The notes below the pieces were generated by a model. It worked only from the letters and a program-made list of their open reading frames with translations. It ran no database searches and had not been told where the DNA came from. A stretch of DNA of 64,000 bases from Bacteroidia bacterium (GTDB taxonomy: Bacteria > Bacteroidota > Bacteroidia > J057 > JADKCL01). Both the position numbers and the translations under genes were made by a program. The stretch lies in the NCBI GenBank assembly GCA_020635905.1, contig JACJYV010000002.1, forward strand, positions 124,001 through 188,000, read 5' to 3'. The first letter of the stretch is position 1, and every line of letters begins with the position of its first letter. Below, one piece after another: positions 57,187 to 64,000 of the stretch.

Positions 57187-59994
57187 CTACCTCCTGATAG
57201 TCACTCCTCCGCTGGCCACATCGCCTTCAAGGCTGCTCACCACGTACCAGTACACCCCATCGGGAAGGCCTGATCCGTTCCAGCCGGGGGAAAGTCCTTC
57301 CTGCCTGAATACGGGGCCGCCCGCGCGGTTGAAGACCGTGATCTGGTACTGGTCGGGTTGGATGTGGTCCAGGTAGCGGATTTCCCAGCCGTCATTTTTG
57401 CCGTCGCCGTTGGGGGTGATCAGGCCGGGAATGAATATATCTGAAATGGTGGGCATGAAGGTTATGGACAGGGTGTCAGTTTCGCCATTGCAGCCTGCAA
57501 GCTCTGGTTGCAGATAAAAGGTCACTTTGGCGGGAGTATTGGGGTTGACCAATTCGAAATCCGTGCTCAGGGAAAAACTGCCTGCCTGGGCTTTTACGAA
57601 GGTGGGAGAGGTATTTTTCAGGCTGGCAGCGGATTCCTGCACCTCAAACCACCAATGCACCCACGCGGTATCCAGGCTTGTCTGGCCCGAAATGCTCCAA
57701 CTGGCTTCGCTGGTTACGGTTTGAGGGGATTGCAGGTCTATGATTTCGGGACGGGGACGCACGGTTACGGTGAGCGAATCTCTGGCTTCGCACCCTCCCG
57801 GATCTGCGCTGGCCAGCACAGTTATTTGGGCTCCATTGGCAAGACCTTGGCCGGGCGTGAACTGACCCAGCGGGGTCCAAAGCTGGGCAATGGAATCACC
57901 CACATAAAACAGGTAACGGTCTGCACCCGTGGCGAAAAAGGTGATTTCCTCCCCTTCACAAATCGTTTCGTTGTCTGCGGTGGAAACGAGGGCAATTTCA
58001 GGACTTTGGTGGATGGTCAGGGGCAAGATGGTTTCCTGTGAACAAACCCCGCCCGAGGTGTATTTAATCAGGTAATAGCCGGGCAGGATGTCGCTCAAAT
58101 CCAGGGTGCCCAGGGTGGAATCCACAAAGGTCAGGCCCGAATCTGCGGTGCTGAAACTTCCTGTTCCACTGTTCAGGTTTTGGGGAGCAATGATCTGGTC
58201 TGCGGTGCAGTATTCGCTTTGGGGGTAATGCAGATCAAGGGGGAAGGCGTAGTGAATCGTAACCAGGGAGCCGTTGGAACTGTCGGTGCAGGAGCCGGGC
58301 GGGTAATAGCGGATCAGGTAGGTGCCGGGTGGGGTGGCAGAAAGGTCAATCTGCCCGGTGTAGGCCGAGGTAAATACCAGACTGGAGGGGAAGGCTTGAA
58401 AGGTGCCACCCAGAGGGCCGGAAACCACGGGCGCGGGATCGTCCTGCCAGGGACAGTAGTCGGCTTGGGCGTAGGTCACCGAAACAGAGTTGGAGGGTTC
58501 GAGGATGGAAACCAGGGCCAGACTGCTGTCTGAGCATTGCCCGTTTTGGCCTGCCACCCGATACTGAATCAGGCAGGAATCACCTGCCTGAGAGGCAGAA
58601 AGATCAATCTCCCCGGTGAGGGAATCCACCCAGCCATTGCCCCAGAATACAGAAAATACCCCGCCCGTATCCCCCAGTATCTGAGGGTACGGGTTGGGGT
58701 CGTTGACACAAAACACCGACGGAAAATATTGAAAGGCAGGATTGGCCTGCGGATTGATCTGAAAGGTAAACGTACTGGTGTCGGGGCAGGGCGATAGGGT
58801 GTGGTACGAAACCTCAAAGGTGCCCGTATTGCTTTGGGATGGATCGAAAAAGCCAGTCAGAGTATCCAGGGCCAACCCGGCGGGAGTTGCATTAAAAAGT
58901 CCGCCTCCCTGACCCAGGATTACGGGAGCCCCCAGCACGTCGCCGTTGCAATAGGTGGTGTCGGGATAGTAAAAGGCTGCACTGGTTTTGGGTTGCAGGT
59001 GAAGGATAGCCACGGAGGAGTCCGGGCAGGTGCCCGAGGTGGTATGCAGGACCAGATAGACCCCAACCGGGCTGGAAGCCAGGTCGATTTCGCCCGTCTG
59101 GGCATTCACAAACTGCAAAAACCCGGTGGGTTCGCTGAATATCCCGGCATTCAGGGCTACAGGCAGGGGATTGGCTCCCTGATTCTGGCAGATCAGCGGG
59201 GGATAGGTGAAAAATGCGTTGGGGGCAGGTACAATTTTGATCTGCACCGTGTCAGTATCTGCACAGGCCGTACCCACAGAGTAACAAATCTCAAAAACCC
59301 CAGGGCTGGAAGCCGACAGGTCGATTTGACCTGTCAGGCTGTCCAGCAAGGGGCCGGGGCCACATGAGAAAAAACTACCACCCAAATCACCCAAAATGAT
59401 CGCCGCAGGGTCGGGTTCGTTGCCGCAAAAGGAAGAGTCAGGATAAAAAAAGTTTGCGTTGGCCTGGGTTTGAATTGAGATGGAATATTGGGCCGTATCA
59501 GGGCATGGACCTGTTACAGTATATTCGACGGGGAAAATTCCACTTGCCGACAAGGAAACATTTATTTGCCCATTGGTGCTGTCGATCGCCAAACCCGTAG
59601 GGCCGTGAAAGACCCCGCCCGTGTCACCCAGCAAAATGGGAGATTCCACTTGTCCGGGTTTGCAGAAAGCCGAGTCGCCGTAAGCAAAGCTGGCATCGCT
59701 GGCAGCCAGCAAAGTGACCTGCCCGGAATAGAAATTCTGGCAACTGTCATTCACCAGAAAACCGATATTATAGGTGCCGGGCGAGGAATTTGCAAGATCA
59801 ATGGCTCCCCAACCCGTGATCGAAATGCCCGGACTGGAGGCAATAAAGTAGGCATTGGGGGTGGAAACCGTGTCCGGCAGGGCAGTGCCAGCGCCCAGGC
59901 AAATGGGGCTGGAATAGGCAAAAAAGGCGGGATCGCAGGCAAGGGCCTGCCCGGCCCAGGGTATGAGCGTAGTGAGCAGAAATATGTATTTCAT
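57187..59994 (-). CDS. Large secreted protein with eight repeats and gliding-motility-associated (T9SS type B) C-terminal domain
   Basis: The protein has 935 residues with signal peptide IFLLTTLIPWAGQALA. Eight repeats of ~80 residues follow, each opening with an aromatic-rich strand and a cysteine (FFYPDSSFCGNE, FYYPDTTYCNGD, LHYPQSEYCTAD). Each continues with LGDTGGVF-like, then DSLTGQIDLSASSPGVY, and closes with CPDT/CTDSS. A more diverged Ig-like region covers about 650-830. The last ~85 residues are the CHU_C/type B sorting domain (PGLITPNGDGKNDGWEIRYL, TVFNRAGGPVF, PDGVYWYVVSS). Type B cargo is secreted by the T9SS and usually anchored non-covalently. Function unknown, presumably adhesive or structural. 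Confidence 0.87.
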   Translation of the reverse strand: MKYIFLLTTLIPWAGQALACDPAFFAYSSPICLGAGTALPDTVSTPNAYFIASSPGISITGWGAIDLANSSPGTYNIGFLVNDSCQNFYSGQVTLLAASDASFAYGDSAFCKPGQVESPILLGDTGGVFHGPTGLAIDSTNGQINVSLSASGIFPVEYTVTGPCPDTAQYSISIQTQANANFFYPDSSFCGNEPDPAAIILGDLGGSFFSCGPGPLLDSLTGQIDLSASSPGVFEICYSVGTACADTDTVQIKIVPAPNAFFTYPPLICQNQGANPLPVALNAGIFSEPTGFLQFVNAQTGEIDLASSPVGVYLVLHTTSGTCPDSSVAILHLQPKTSAAFYYPDTTYCNGDVLGAPVILGQGGGLFNATPAGLALDTLTGFFDPSQSNTGTFEVSYHTLSPCPDTSTFTFQINPQANPAFQYFPSVFCVNDPNPYPQILGDTGGVFSVFWGNGWVDSLTGEIDLSASQAGDSCLIQYRVAGQNGQCSDSSLALVSILEPSNSVSVTYAQADYCPWQDDPAPVVSGPLGGTFQAFPSSLVFTSAYTGQIDLSATPPGTYLIRYYPPGSCTDSSNGSLVTIHYAFPLDLHYPQSEYCTADQIIAPQNLNSGTGSFSTADSGLTFVDSTLGTLDLSDILPGYYLIKYTSGGVCSQETILPLTIHQSPEIALVSTADNETICEGEEITFFATGADRYLFYVGDSIAQLWTPLGQFTPGQGLANGAQITVLASADPGGCEARDSLTVTVRPRPEIIDLQSPQTVTSEASWSISGQTSLDTAWVHWWFEVQESAASLKNTSPTFVKAQAGSFSLSTDFELVNPNTPAKVTFYLQPELAGCNGETDTLSITFMPTISDIFIPGLITPNGDGKNDGWEIRYLDHIQPDQYQITVFNRAGGPVFRQEGLSPGWNGSGLPDGVYWYVVSSLEGDVASGGVTIRR

Positions 59995-60100
59995 TATACT
60001 TTAGGTTTTTATCGAATTTACCTTTTCGGTCTGTTACTCGCGGAAATGAAATTCCTTAGATACCTGAAATCATCACAAATGAGATTGAATTTTCCTTGAT

Positions 60101-60751
60101 TCAGTTTTTTAACTCCAAAGCTTCCTTCGAATAGTTGGGAAAGAACCGGAGGGTGTCAATTTCTGAAACTGGTTCAAAAGTAGAATCTTGCCAGACCGAA
60201 AGTTGGAAAAGGGTTGCAATTAAAGCGAGATCATTAATATTTTCGGTAAAAATGCCTCTCAATTGCCGTAAAAGGAGACTGTCATTTCTCCTGAAAATTA
60301 GTGCACTTTCATAAAAAGTTGCCACTATTCCTGTTTCCTCTGAATCGGTCTCCTCAGTCAGAAATCCAGAACTTGCAATTTCAGTCTGAATGTTATTGAC
60401 AAAGGATTTGGTTTCAAGGTCATACAATTTCATAGAAACGGAAGTTCCCGAATACCCCTGGTAATCCTCCCTGAAATAGCCGACAAACCTTTTGTTTAGC
60501 TTGTGGTAACCCAAAGGCCGAAAAATATCATAAGGATCGCCCAACTCTGAGGCTTTCTCCCTTGAAATAAAACTATCTGCAAAACCAATGGCTTTATCTC
60601 TGGTTCGGTTCATGCTAAACTTCAAGGTGTCCCCAGTCAATTGGGGGTAGATTTCCGTCAATGGAAGATCATCGACGGACGACTCGGGTTTACACGAAAA
60701 TTGCATTAGCGCAATCAGCAAGAAGCCCATCAATTTATAGGGTGTGGACAT
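60101..60751 (-). CDS. Lipoprotein of unknown function, overlaps the LysM/M15 gene (candidate immunity protein)
   Basis: The start at 60751 (MSTPYKLMGFLLIALMQFSC) gives a lipoprotein signal with a loose lipobox ending at C20; an ATG 15 bases earlier is also open. 216 residues. The mature domain has several beta strands and no recognised motif. The start overlaps the stop of the upstream LysM/M15-peptidase gene by 17 bases, so its synthesis is coupled to that protein. A periplasm-facing lipoprotein encoded directly after a peptidoglycan-hydrolase-like gene is the arrangement of immunity partners, but that role is inference. Confidence 0.65.
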   Translation of the reverse strand: MSTPYKLMGFLLIALMQFSCKPESSVDDLPLTEIYPQLTGDTLKFSMNRTRDKAIGFADSFISREKASELGDPYDIFRPLGYHKLNKRFVGYFREDYQGYSGTSVSMKLYDLETKSFVNNIQTEIASSGFLTEETDSEETGIVATFYESALIFRRNDSLLLRQLRGIFTENINDLALIATLFQLSVWQDSTFEPVSEIDTLRFFPNYSKEALELKN

Positions 60752-62147
60752 GGATATGGTTGTCATTATCTGGGAAAATATATGAAACTTCTTTTAATAT
60801 TTCAGCAGCCAGGGCTGGATTTACAAAATAGACCAGGGCTGATTTTTGGACAGGAACCTTTTTCTCATTTGTGGTCCATCCTAAAGTGTACTTCTTTTCC
60901 AGTTCTTTCTTTTCTTCTTCATTCTCCTTTCCAGTAAAAGCCTGGGCCAATTTCCACTTGTTCCCCTTTAATTCAGTCCATCCGTAGGTAGAGGTATAAA
61001 GATCAGAAAATCCCCAATACCAGCCCTCAACTGTTCCCGGACTTTCCAGATTTTCAGCTATTTTTTTCTTCTTTTGAATGTCCTGATCGGACTTGAAAAA
61101 TTCACCCTGTGCTGGCAGCCCAACCCCAAAATTCCCATCAGGCAAATCTCTCAGCCACTGAAGAACTGATTTTGGGTCATTTTCAAAATCGAGGCCATTT
61201 ATGTCAATTGCACCACCGTCTGTATGAGGTTTCTTGTCCCTGCCAAGCATAAAACTCCCAAGGGTAACCGTGCTTTTTTCTCCGCCAGCATTCAGGTAAC
61301 GGTTGATTCTTTTCTGAACCACTTTGAAAATGGTGGGCAATGAAGGAATCACCGGGTCGTTGGCGGGATCTTTGACCAAAGCAATTTCTTCGCCATCCCT
61401 GATCTTCTCCCAGTTTTTCCGGGCATTTCCACCGTTGAATAATACAAACCCAGCTTCGTCGGCCATTTTCAGGACCCAGGTAGCATAATCCTGATTTGTC
61501 TCCGGGGTCTCAAGGATAAAGGCGGTCAACTTTTCGCGCTCCTCCTTTGAGATCAGGGCAGCTTTTTCAGGATCACTTTCAATTGCGGCGGGAAAATCTG
61601 CATTAAAGTCCTGGGGATTGGTAGCTCCCTTGTTCAATTCTGCCATGATTTTCCCCTCCCGGGCAGCTTTCGCGCCTTTCAGGGCTCCTTTGGTCGCATT
61701 TCCTCCATTTTCAGGCTCATTTGGGGGGTTTTCAACAGTTGATAGCTGGTTTTTCGACCCTGAAGCAGTTAAGGCAGTCTCAGCTTTTCCTTTCAGGGCA
61801 TTTGCACGTGGATTTTGGGAAAAACCTTCCTTTCTCAGATGATTTTTTACATTGATTCCGGGAATGATGATTTTTTCACGGGCGTAAAAAAACTGATTGC
61901 CTGCAGGACCATGCAATTTGTCTTGATTCACTTCCAAAAGTTTGTTGAGTGGAATCCCGAATTTTTGGGCAATTCCGACTGGGTTTTCCCCGCTCAAAAC
62001 CTGATATTCATTTTCTCCATCTTCATCTTCGTGGGTAGTGGGAGCAAATGGGGGTGGCATGCATGACCTGCCGGGGTTAATGTTGGCCAGGTTTCTCTGA
62101 CCTTGCATGCCTTGGTTCTCTTTTTCTGAATTTGCCTGATGTTGCAT
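60735..62147 (-). CDS. Leaderless LysM protein with M15-like peptidase domain
   Basis: The protein has 470 residues with no signal peptide. It has a Gln/Asn-rich start with a CMPPPFAPTT segment (residues about 29-38), then a LysM domain at about 48-100 (YQVLSGENPVGIAQKFGIPLNK...NQFFYAREKIIIPG). A low-complexity Ala/Lys/Asn linker to ~180 follows, then a helical region. The C-terminal ~190 residues carry the zinc motif HxxGxAxD (PHTDGGAIDI, H308 and D315) and a final NHIHVH (464-468), as in M15-type D-Ala-D-Ala or L-Ala-D-Glu peptidases. It probably binds and cuts peptidoglycan. The PPPFAP leader resembles N-termini of cargo of contractile injection systems in this phylum; no such system is in the window. 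A lipoprotein gene overlaps its 3' end. Confidence 0.7.
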   Translation of the reverse strand: MQHQANSEKENQGMQGQRNLANINPGRSCMPPPFAPTTHEDEDGENEYQVLSGENPVGIAQKFGIPLNKLLEVNQDKLHGPAGNQFFYAREKIIIPGINVKNHLRKEGFSQNPRANALKGKAETALTASGSKNQLSTVENPPNEPENGGNATKGALKGAKAAREGKIMAELNKGATNPQDFNADFPAAIESDPEKAALISKEEREKLTAFILETPETNQDYATWVLKMADEAGFVLFNGGNARKNWEKIRDGEEIALVKDPANDPVIPSLPTIFKVVQKRINRYLNAGGEKSTVTLGSFMLGRDKKPHTDGGAIDINGLDFENDPKSVLQWLRDLPDGNFGVGLPAQGEFFKSDQDIQKKKKIAENLESPGTVEGWYWGFSDLYTSTYGWTELKGNKWKLAQAFTGKENEEEKKELEKKYTLGWTTNEKKVPVQKSALVYFVNPALAAEILKEVSYIFPDNDNHIHVHTL

Positions 62148-62324
62148 TACGGTTTTGGTTTAAGGGTGGTAACTAAATTTTCGCCCTCCACCGTTTCCGG
62201 GGCAAGGGGTGGGTTTCGTCTGATCTGTTCTTTCATGCGATTCAAATTAAAAGGTTACTGTTACTGAGGTGCGGTTTTGCACTTCCCTCCAAAGCTACTT
62301 TCAGAAGTTGCGTTTGTAAAGGAC

Positions 62325-62447
62325 CAGTTTACGAGTGGTACCCGTAGAGACATGAGTGGTACCCCTGCGGAAATAAGCGGTCACGGAAGTCACCAGAAAA
62401 CGGTCACTTTTTTGCCCGGAAATCTGAAATTTTGAGTGGCATGGTGG
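62325..62447. mobile_element. Possible remnant end of an IS21-family element
   Basis: GAGTGGTACCC occurs at 62333 and 62354, then GCGGTCAC (62377), CGGTCACTTTTTTGCCCGGAAA (core CGGTCAC at 62401) and GAGTGGCATGG (62434). Repeated GGTCAC...TTTT..CCGGAAA phrases at ~20-base spacing resemble the multiple terminal repeats of IS21-family elements. There is no istA/istB gene nearby, so this would be a solo end. An operator cluster for the LysM operon is the alternative. Confidence 0.35.
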
Positions 62448-62687
62448 CCTCAATTTCAAAAGGGGAATATCCCATTTGGCAGGTTCCTGCCGGGGGAGGT
62501 TTGGTGGAGAAATCAAATGGACAATTCATAACTACTTACGGTTTTGGTTGCACAATATTCCGTCGTCTCCTGCCCTCCCGCTTGCCACGAGAGGAGCAGG
62601 GGTTACAACGGTATAGGTTCGCGCGTCTGGCAGTTGACAAAAAGAACGGGTCAGTTAATGGGTCAAAAAACGGTTAATTCAAGCATG

Positions 62688-62749
62688 GGGGTGATTCCCC
62701 CTCTCCCGAAAATCGGGAGAGAGGTTTGAAAAGAATCAAAAATCACCCT
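62688..62749. repeat. Nested inverted repeat, CCCTCTC type (copy 3)
   Basis: The outer GGGTGATT pairs with AATCACCC and encloses CTCTCCCG-AAAAT-CGGGAGAG. The inner part resembles the CCCTCTC elements at 19.8 and 55.6 kb but lacks their CACCCG-CCTT-GG part. Confidence 0.5.
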
Positions 62750-62762
62750 CAAAAACACTACT

Positions 62763-62995
62763 GTTGGTTGCCCACGAGGCCGCCCGCGTGGTTAGAAGTT
62801 AGAAAAACGTGGTCGGGGCTAAGCCTCATGGGTCCGACAACCAACTAATATGCTTTCCGCATTACCTGGCTAAAGGTGTAGTGCGGTTTCCAGCGGCCCG
62901 CAAGGTCTGCGAGGCTTTGGCATGATTGGAAATTTTGATAAATTTCCGTGCGTTTTGTAATTCATGCCTATTCCCCATTTTCCCTACGGGCCCGT
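62763..62995. ncRNA. Strongly folded non-coding segment, candidate structured RNA or folded DNA element
   Basis: Three consecutive hairpins. H1: GTTGGTTG (62763) pairs with CAACCAAC (62838), extended by CCCACGAGGC with GCCTCATGGG (one mismatch). H2: CCGCATTAC (62857) with GTAGTGCGG (62878), inner ACCT/AGGT. H3: GGCATGATT with ATTCATGCC enclosing the perfect GGAAATTT-TGAT-AAATTTCC (62928-62947). The palindrome ACGGGCCCGT follows at 62986. The phrase ACTGTTGGTTG recurs at 63020, about 260 bases after its first occurrence. No known RNA family is recognised. The strand is uncertain. Confidence 0.45.
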
Positions 62996-63185
62996 CCCAA
63001 TAAATCAGGACTATGTTTCACTGTTGGTTGATTCATCTGCTCCAGAACGAGAAGATGTTGAGTTGTTTTTTACTGTCTTTGGGTAAAGTTCATTTGAATT
63101 TAACTTTTTAGGAAACCAATATTTTTCTATTTTCACGTAGCTCCCCAATAGGCCACGAGACAAGTAATATAAAGAGAGATTTAAA

Positions 63186-64000
63186 GTGAGAAATCCTGAT
63201 AAATATACTTTTTGGCTAATTCAATCAATGAATCAGGAGGAGCACGATTATTTTGTTTGGCACGCCCAAAGGGATACACAGGATCGGAAATATTTTGACC
63301 TGTATCTCAAAATCAGAAATCAGAAAAAATATGATGAGGGCGCCTTGGTAGAACAGTTTGGAAAAAACGGGTTTTCTGAATTAAAGCGAAGGTTACGGAA
63401 AAGGATAGCCCAACTCATCGCCCGCCTTGAGGGCGATTTCGAGGAATCAACCCAGGATGGGATAAGAGAGATACAGGTTTATATCGGAAAACAGCTTTTT
63501 AAGCCAGCTTTGAAACTTTTAAATTCTCTTTACAAAAAGGTTGAAGAGAATGAAGAATTCTTAGAGCAACTACAATTATTAGAGCTGAAACGAATCATCT
63601 TATTCCATTTAGTAGATTCAAAAAAGTACGAAATAAATCTCAAGGAATTAGATGGATTCTATGAAAATACCTTGGAAGCACTTTCAAACCTCTCAGCCTT
63701 AAAAAGACTGCGGCGCTGGGAATTCTCAATTAGCCGCAAAAAAAATTATGCAAGAGGCGAAATTGATTCTCAAAAGGCAAAAGATCTTTTGCAAAATCCA
63801 TTGCTGAATGAAAACGCGATACCAAAATCAAAAAAGGCCATTGTTGAAGCGGTTTATTTGAAAAGTGAGCTCCACCATTTCTTGAGAAACTTCACTGAAG
63901 CGAAATTAGGAAACCAGCGATTGATGGAAGTTTTCGCGTCAAATCCATTCCTTGAAAAAGAGTATTCAAGGGAATGGGTAAAGTGTCATTTCAATTATTA
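63186..64000 (+). CDS. Helical-repeat hypothetical protein, 3' truncated by the window
   Basis: The frame is open from GTG 63186 (AGAGAG upstream) to the window end, 271 codons without a stop. An ATG at 63228 is possible, but the family-like beginning (YTFWLIQSMNQEEHDYFVWHA ... YFDLYLKIRNQKKYDEGALV) starts before it. The protein is highly charged and helical, with pairs such as LKRRLRKRIAQLIARLEGDFEE and QVYIGKQLFKPALKLLNSLYKKVEENEEF. It resembles a group of Bacteroidota TPR-like proteins that open with an L-x-x-SLSKSEKRYF-type segment and have no assigned role. Base composition is more AT-rich than most of the window. Confidence 0.7.
   Translation, partial: MRNPDKYTFWLIQSMNQEEHDYFVWHAQRDTQDRKYFDLYLKIRNQKKYDEGALVEQFGKNGFSELKRRLRKRIAQLIARLEGDFEESTQDGIREIQVYIGKQLFKPALKLLNSLYKKVEENEEFLEQLQLLELKRIILFHLVDSKKYEINLKELDGFYENTLEALSNLSALKRLRRWEFSISRKKNYARGEIDSQKAKDLLQNPLLNENAIPKSKKAIVEAVYLKSELHHFLRNFTEAKLGNQRLMEVFASNPFLEKEYSREWVKCHFNY

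Larger units (their letters stand above)
62148..63185. other. 1-kb non-coding region
   Basis: No supported gene between the LysM/M15 gene and the partial gene at the window end. Open frames such as 62432-62677 have no start signal or family features. It contains a possible IS21-type end (62325-62447), a long inverted repeat around a CCTCTCCCG hairpin (62688-62749) and a strongly folded segment (62763-62995), each listed separately. The last ~190 bases are AT-rich, as expected for a promoter region. Confidence 0.6.

Noticed and set aside
62763..62845. Integron attC site
   Set aside because: The outer arms are GTTGGTTG...CAACCAAC. An attC needs the opposite polarity (RYYYAAC...GTTRRRY), and no integrase or cassette array is present.

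Overview
The window reads as a piece of a Bacteroidota chromosome with moderate GC. The evidence is: proteins ending in type IX secretion (T9SS) sorting domains, a gliding-motility-type C-terminal domain, SprB repeats, a GWxTD protein, a WbqC-family protein, a bacterial geranylgeranylglyceryl-phosphate synthase family protein, an AONS/GNAT fusion, and several promoters with the TAnnTTTG -7 box typical of the phylum. Several genes lack a clear Shine-Dalgarno. The mix of very large repeat proteins fits the Saprospiria, but that placement is a guess. I see no rRNA, tRNA, CRISPR array or intact insertion sequence.

Layout. 0-10 kb: a 5'-truncated PLP-enzyme/GNAT fusion, a lone PrfH release factor, an App1-like phosphatase, then a TonB receptor - YfiR-type histidine kinase - response regulator operon. 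10-18 kb, minus strand: two polytopic membrane proteins, then an envelope operon lptC - small membrane protein - CNNM/CBS protein - PpiD-like foldase, closed by a strong terminator. 18-37 kb: mostly housekeeping and lipid or envelope genes (WbqC, GWxTD, LpxL-like acyltransferase, YbaB, GT2, glutamate dehydrogenase, CdsA, CPBP protease, DusB, NnrD/E with GGGP synthase, PepD) among small secreted proteins of unknown function.

37-48 kb: a surface operon in which a YadA-head-like protein with an S74 chaperone domain precedes a 2861-residue T9SS cargo. The cargo has an N-terminal seven-repeat probable beta-propeller and 29 HYR/Ig-like modules. Inside it lies an exact 720-bp higher-order tandem repeat, five copies long. 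48-60 kb: an M20 amidohydrolase, a 1.3-kb repeat-filled intergenic region, GlnS and more cell-surface proteins. 60-64 kb: a leaderless LysM/M15-peptidase protein overlapping a lipoprotein gene (possible effector and immunity pair), a 1-kb non-coding stretch with a possible IS21-type end and a strongly folded segment, and the start of a helical-repeat protein that leaves the window.

The least explained material is non-coding. There are two arrays of degenerate repeats with a strict 11-bp period (18.3 and 50.1 kb), three arrays with a 7-bp period, a family of four ~60-126 bp elements with complementary ends placed between genes, a 220-bp tandem repeat with a diverged relative 31 kb away, and the folded segment at 62.8-63.0 kb.
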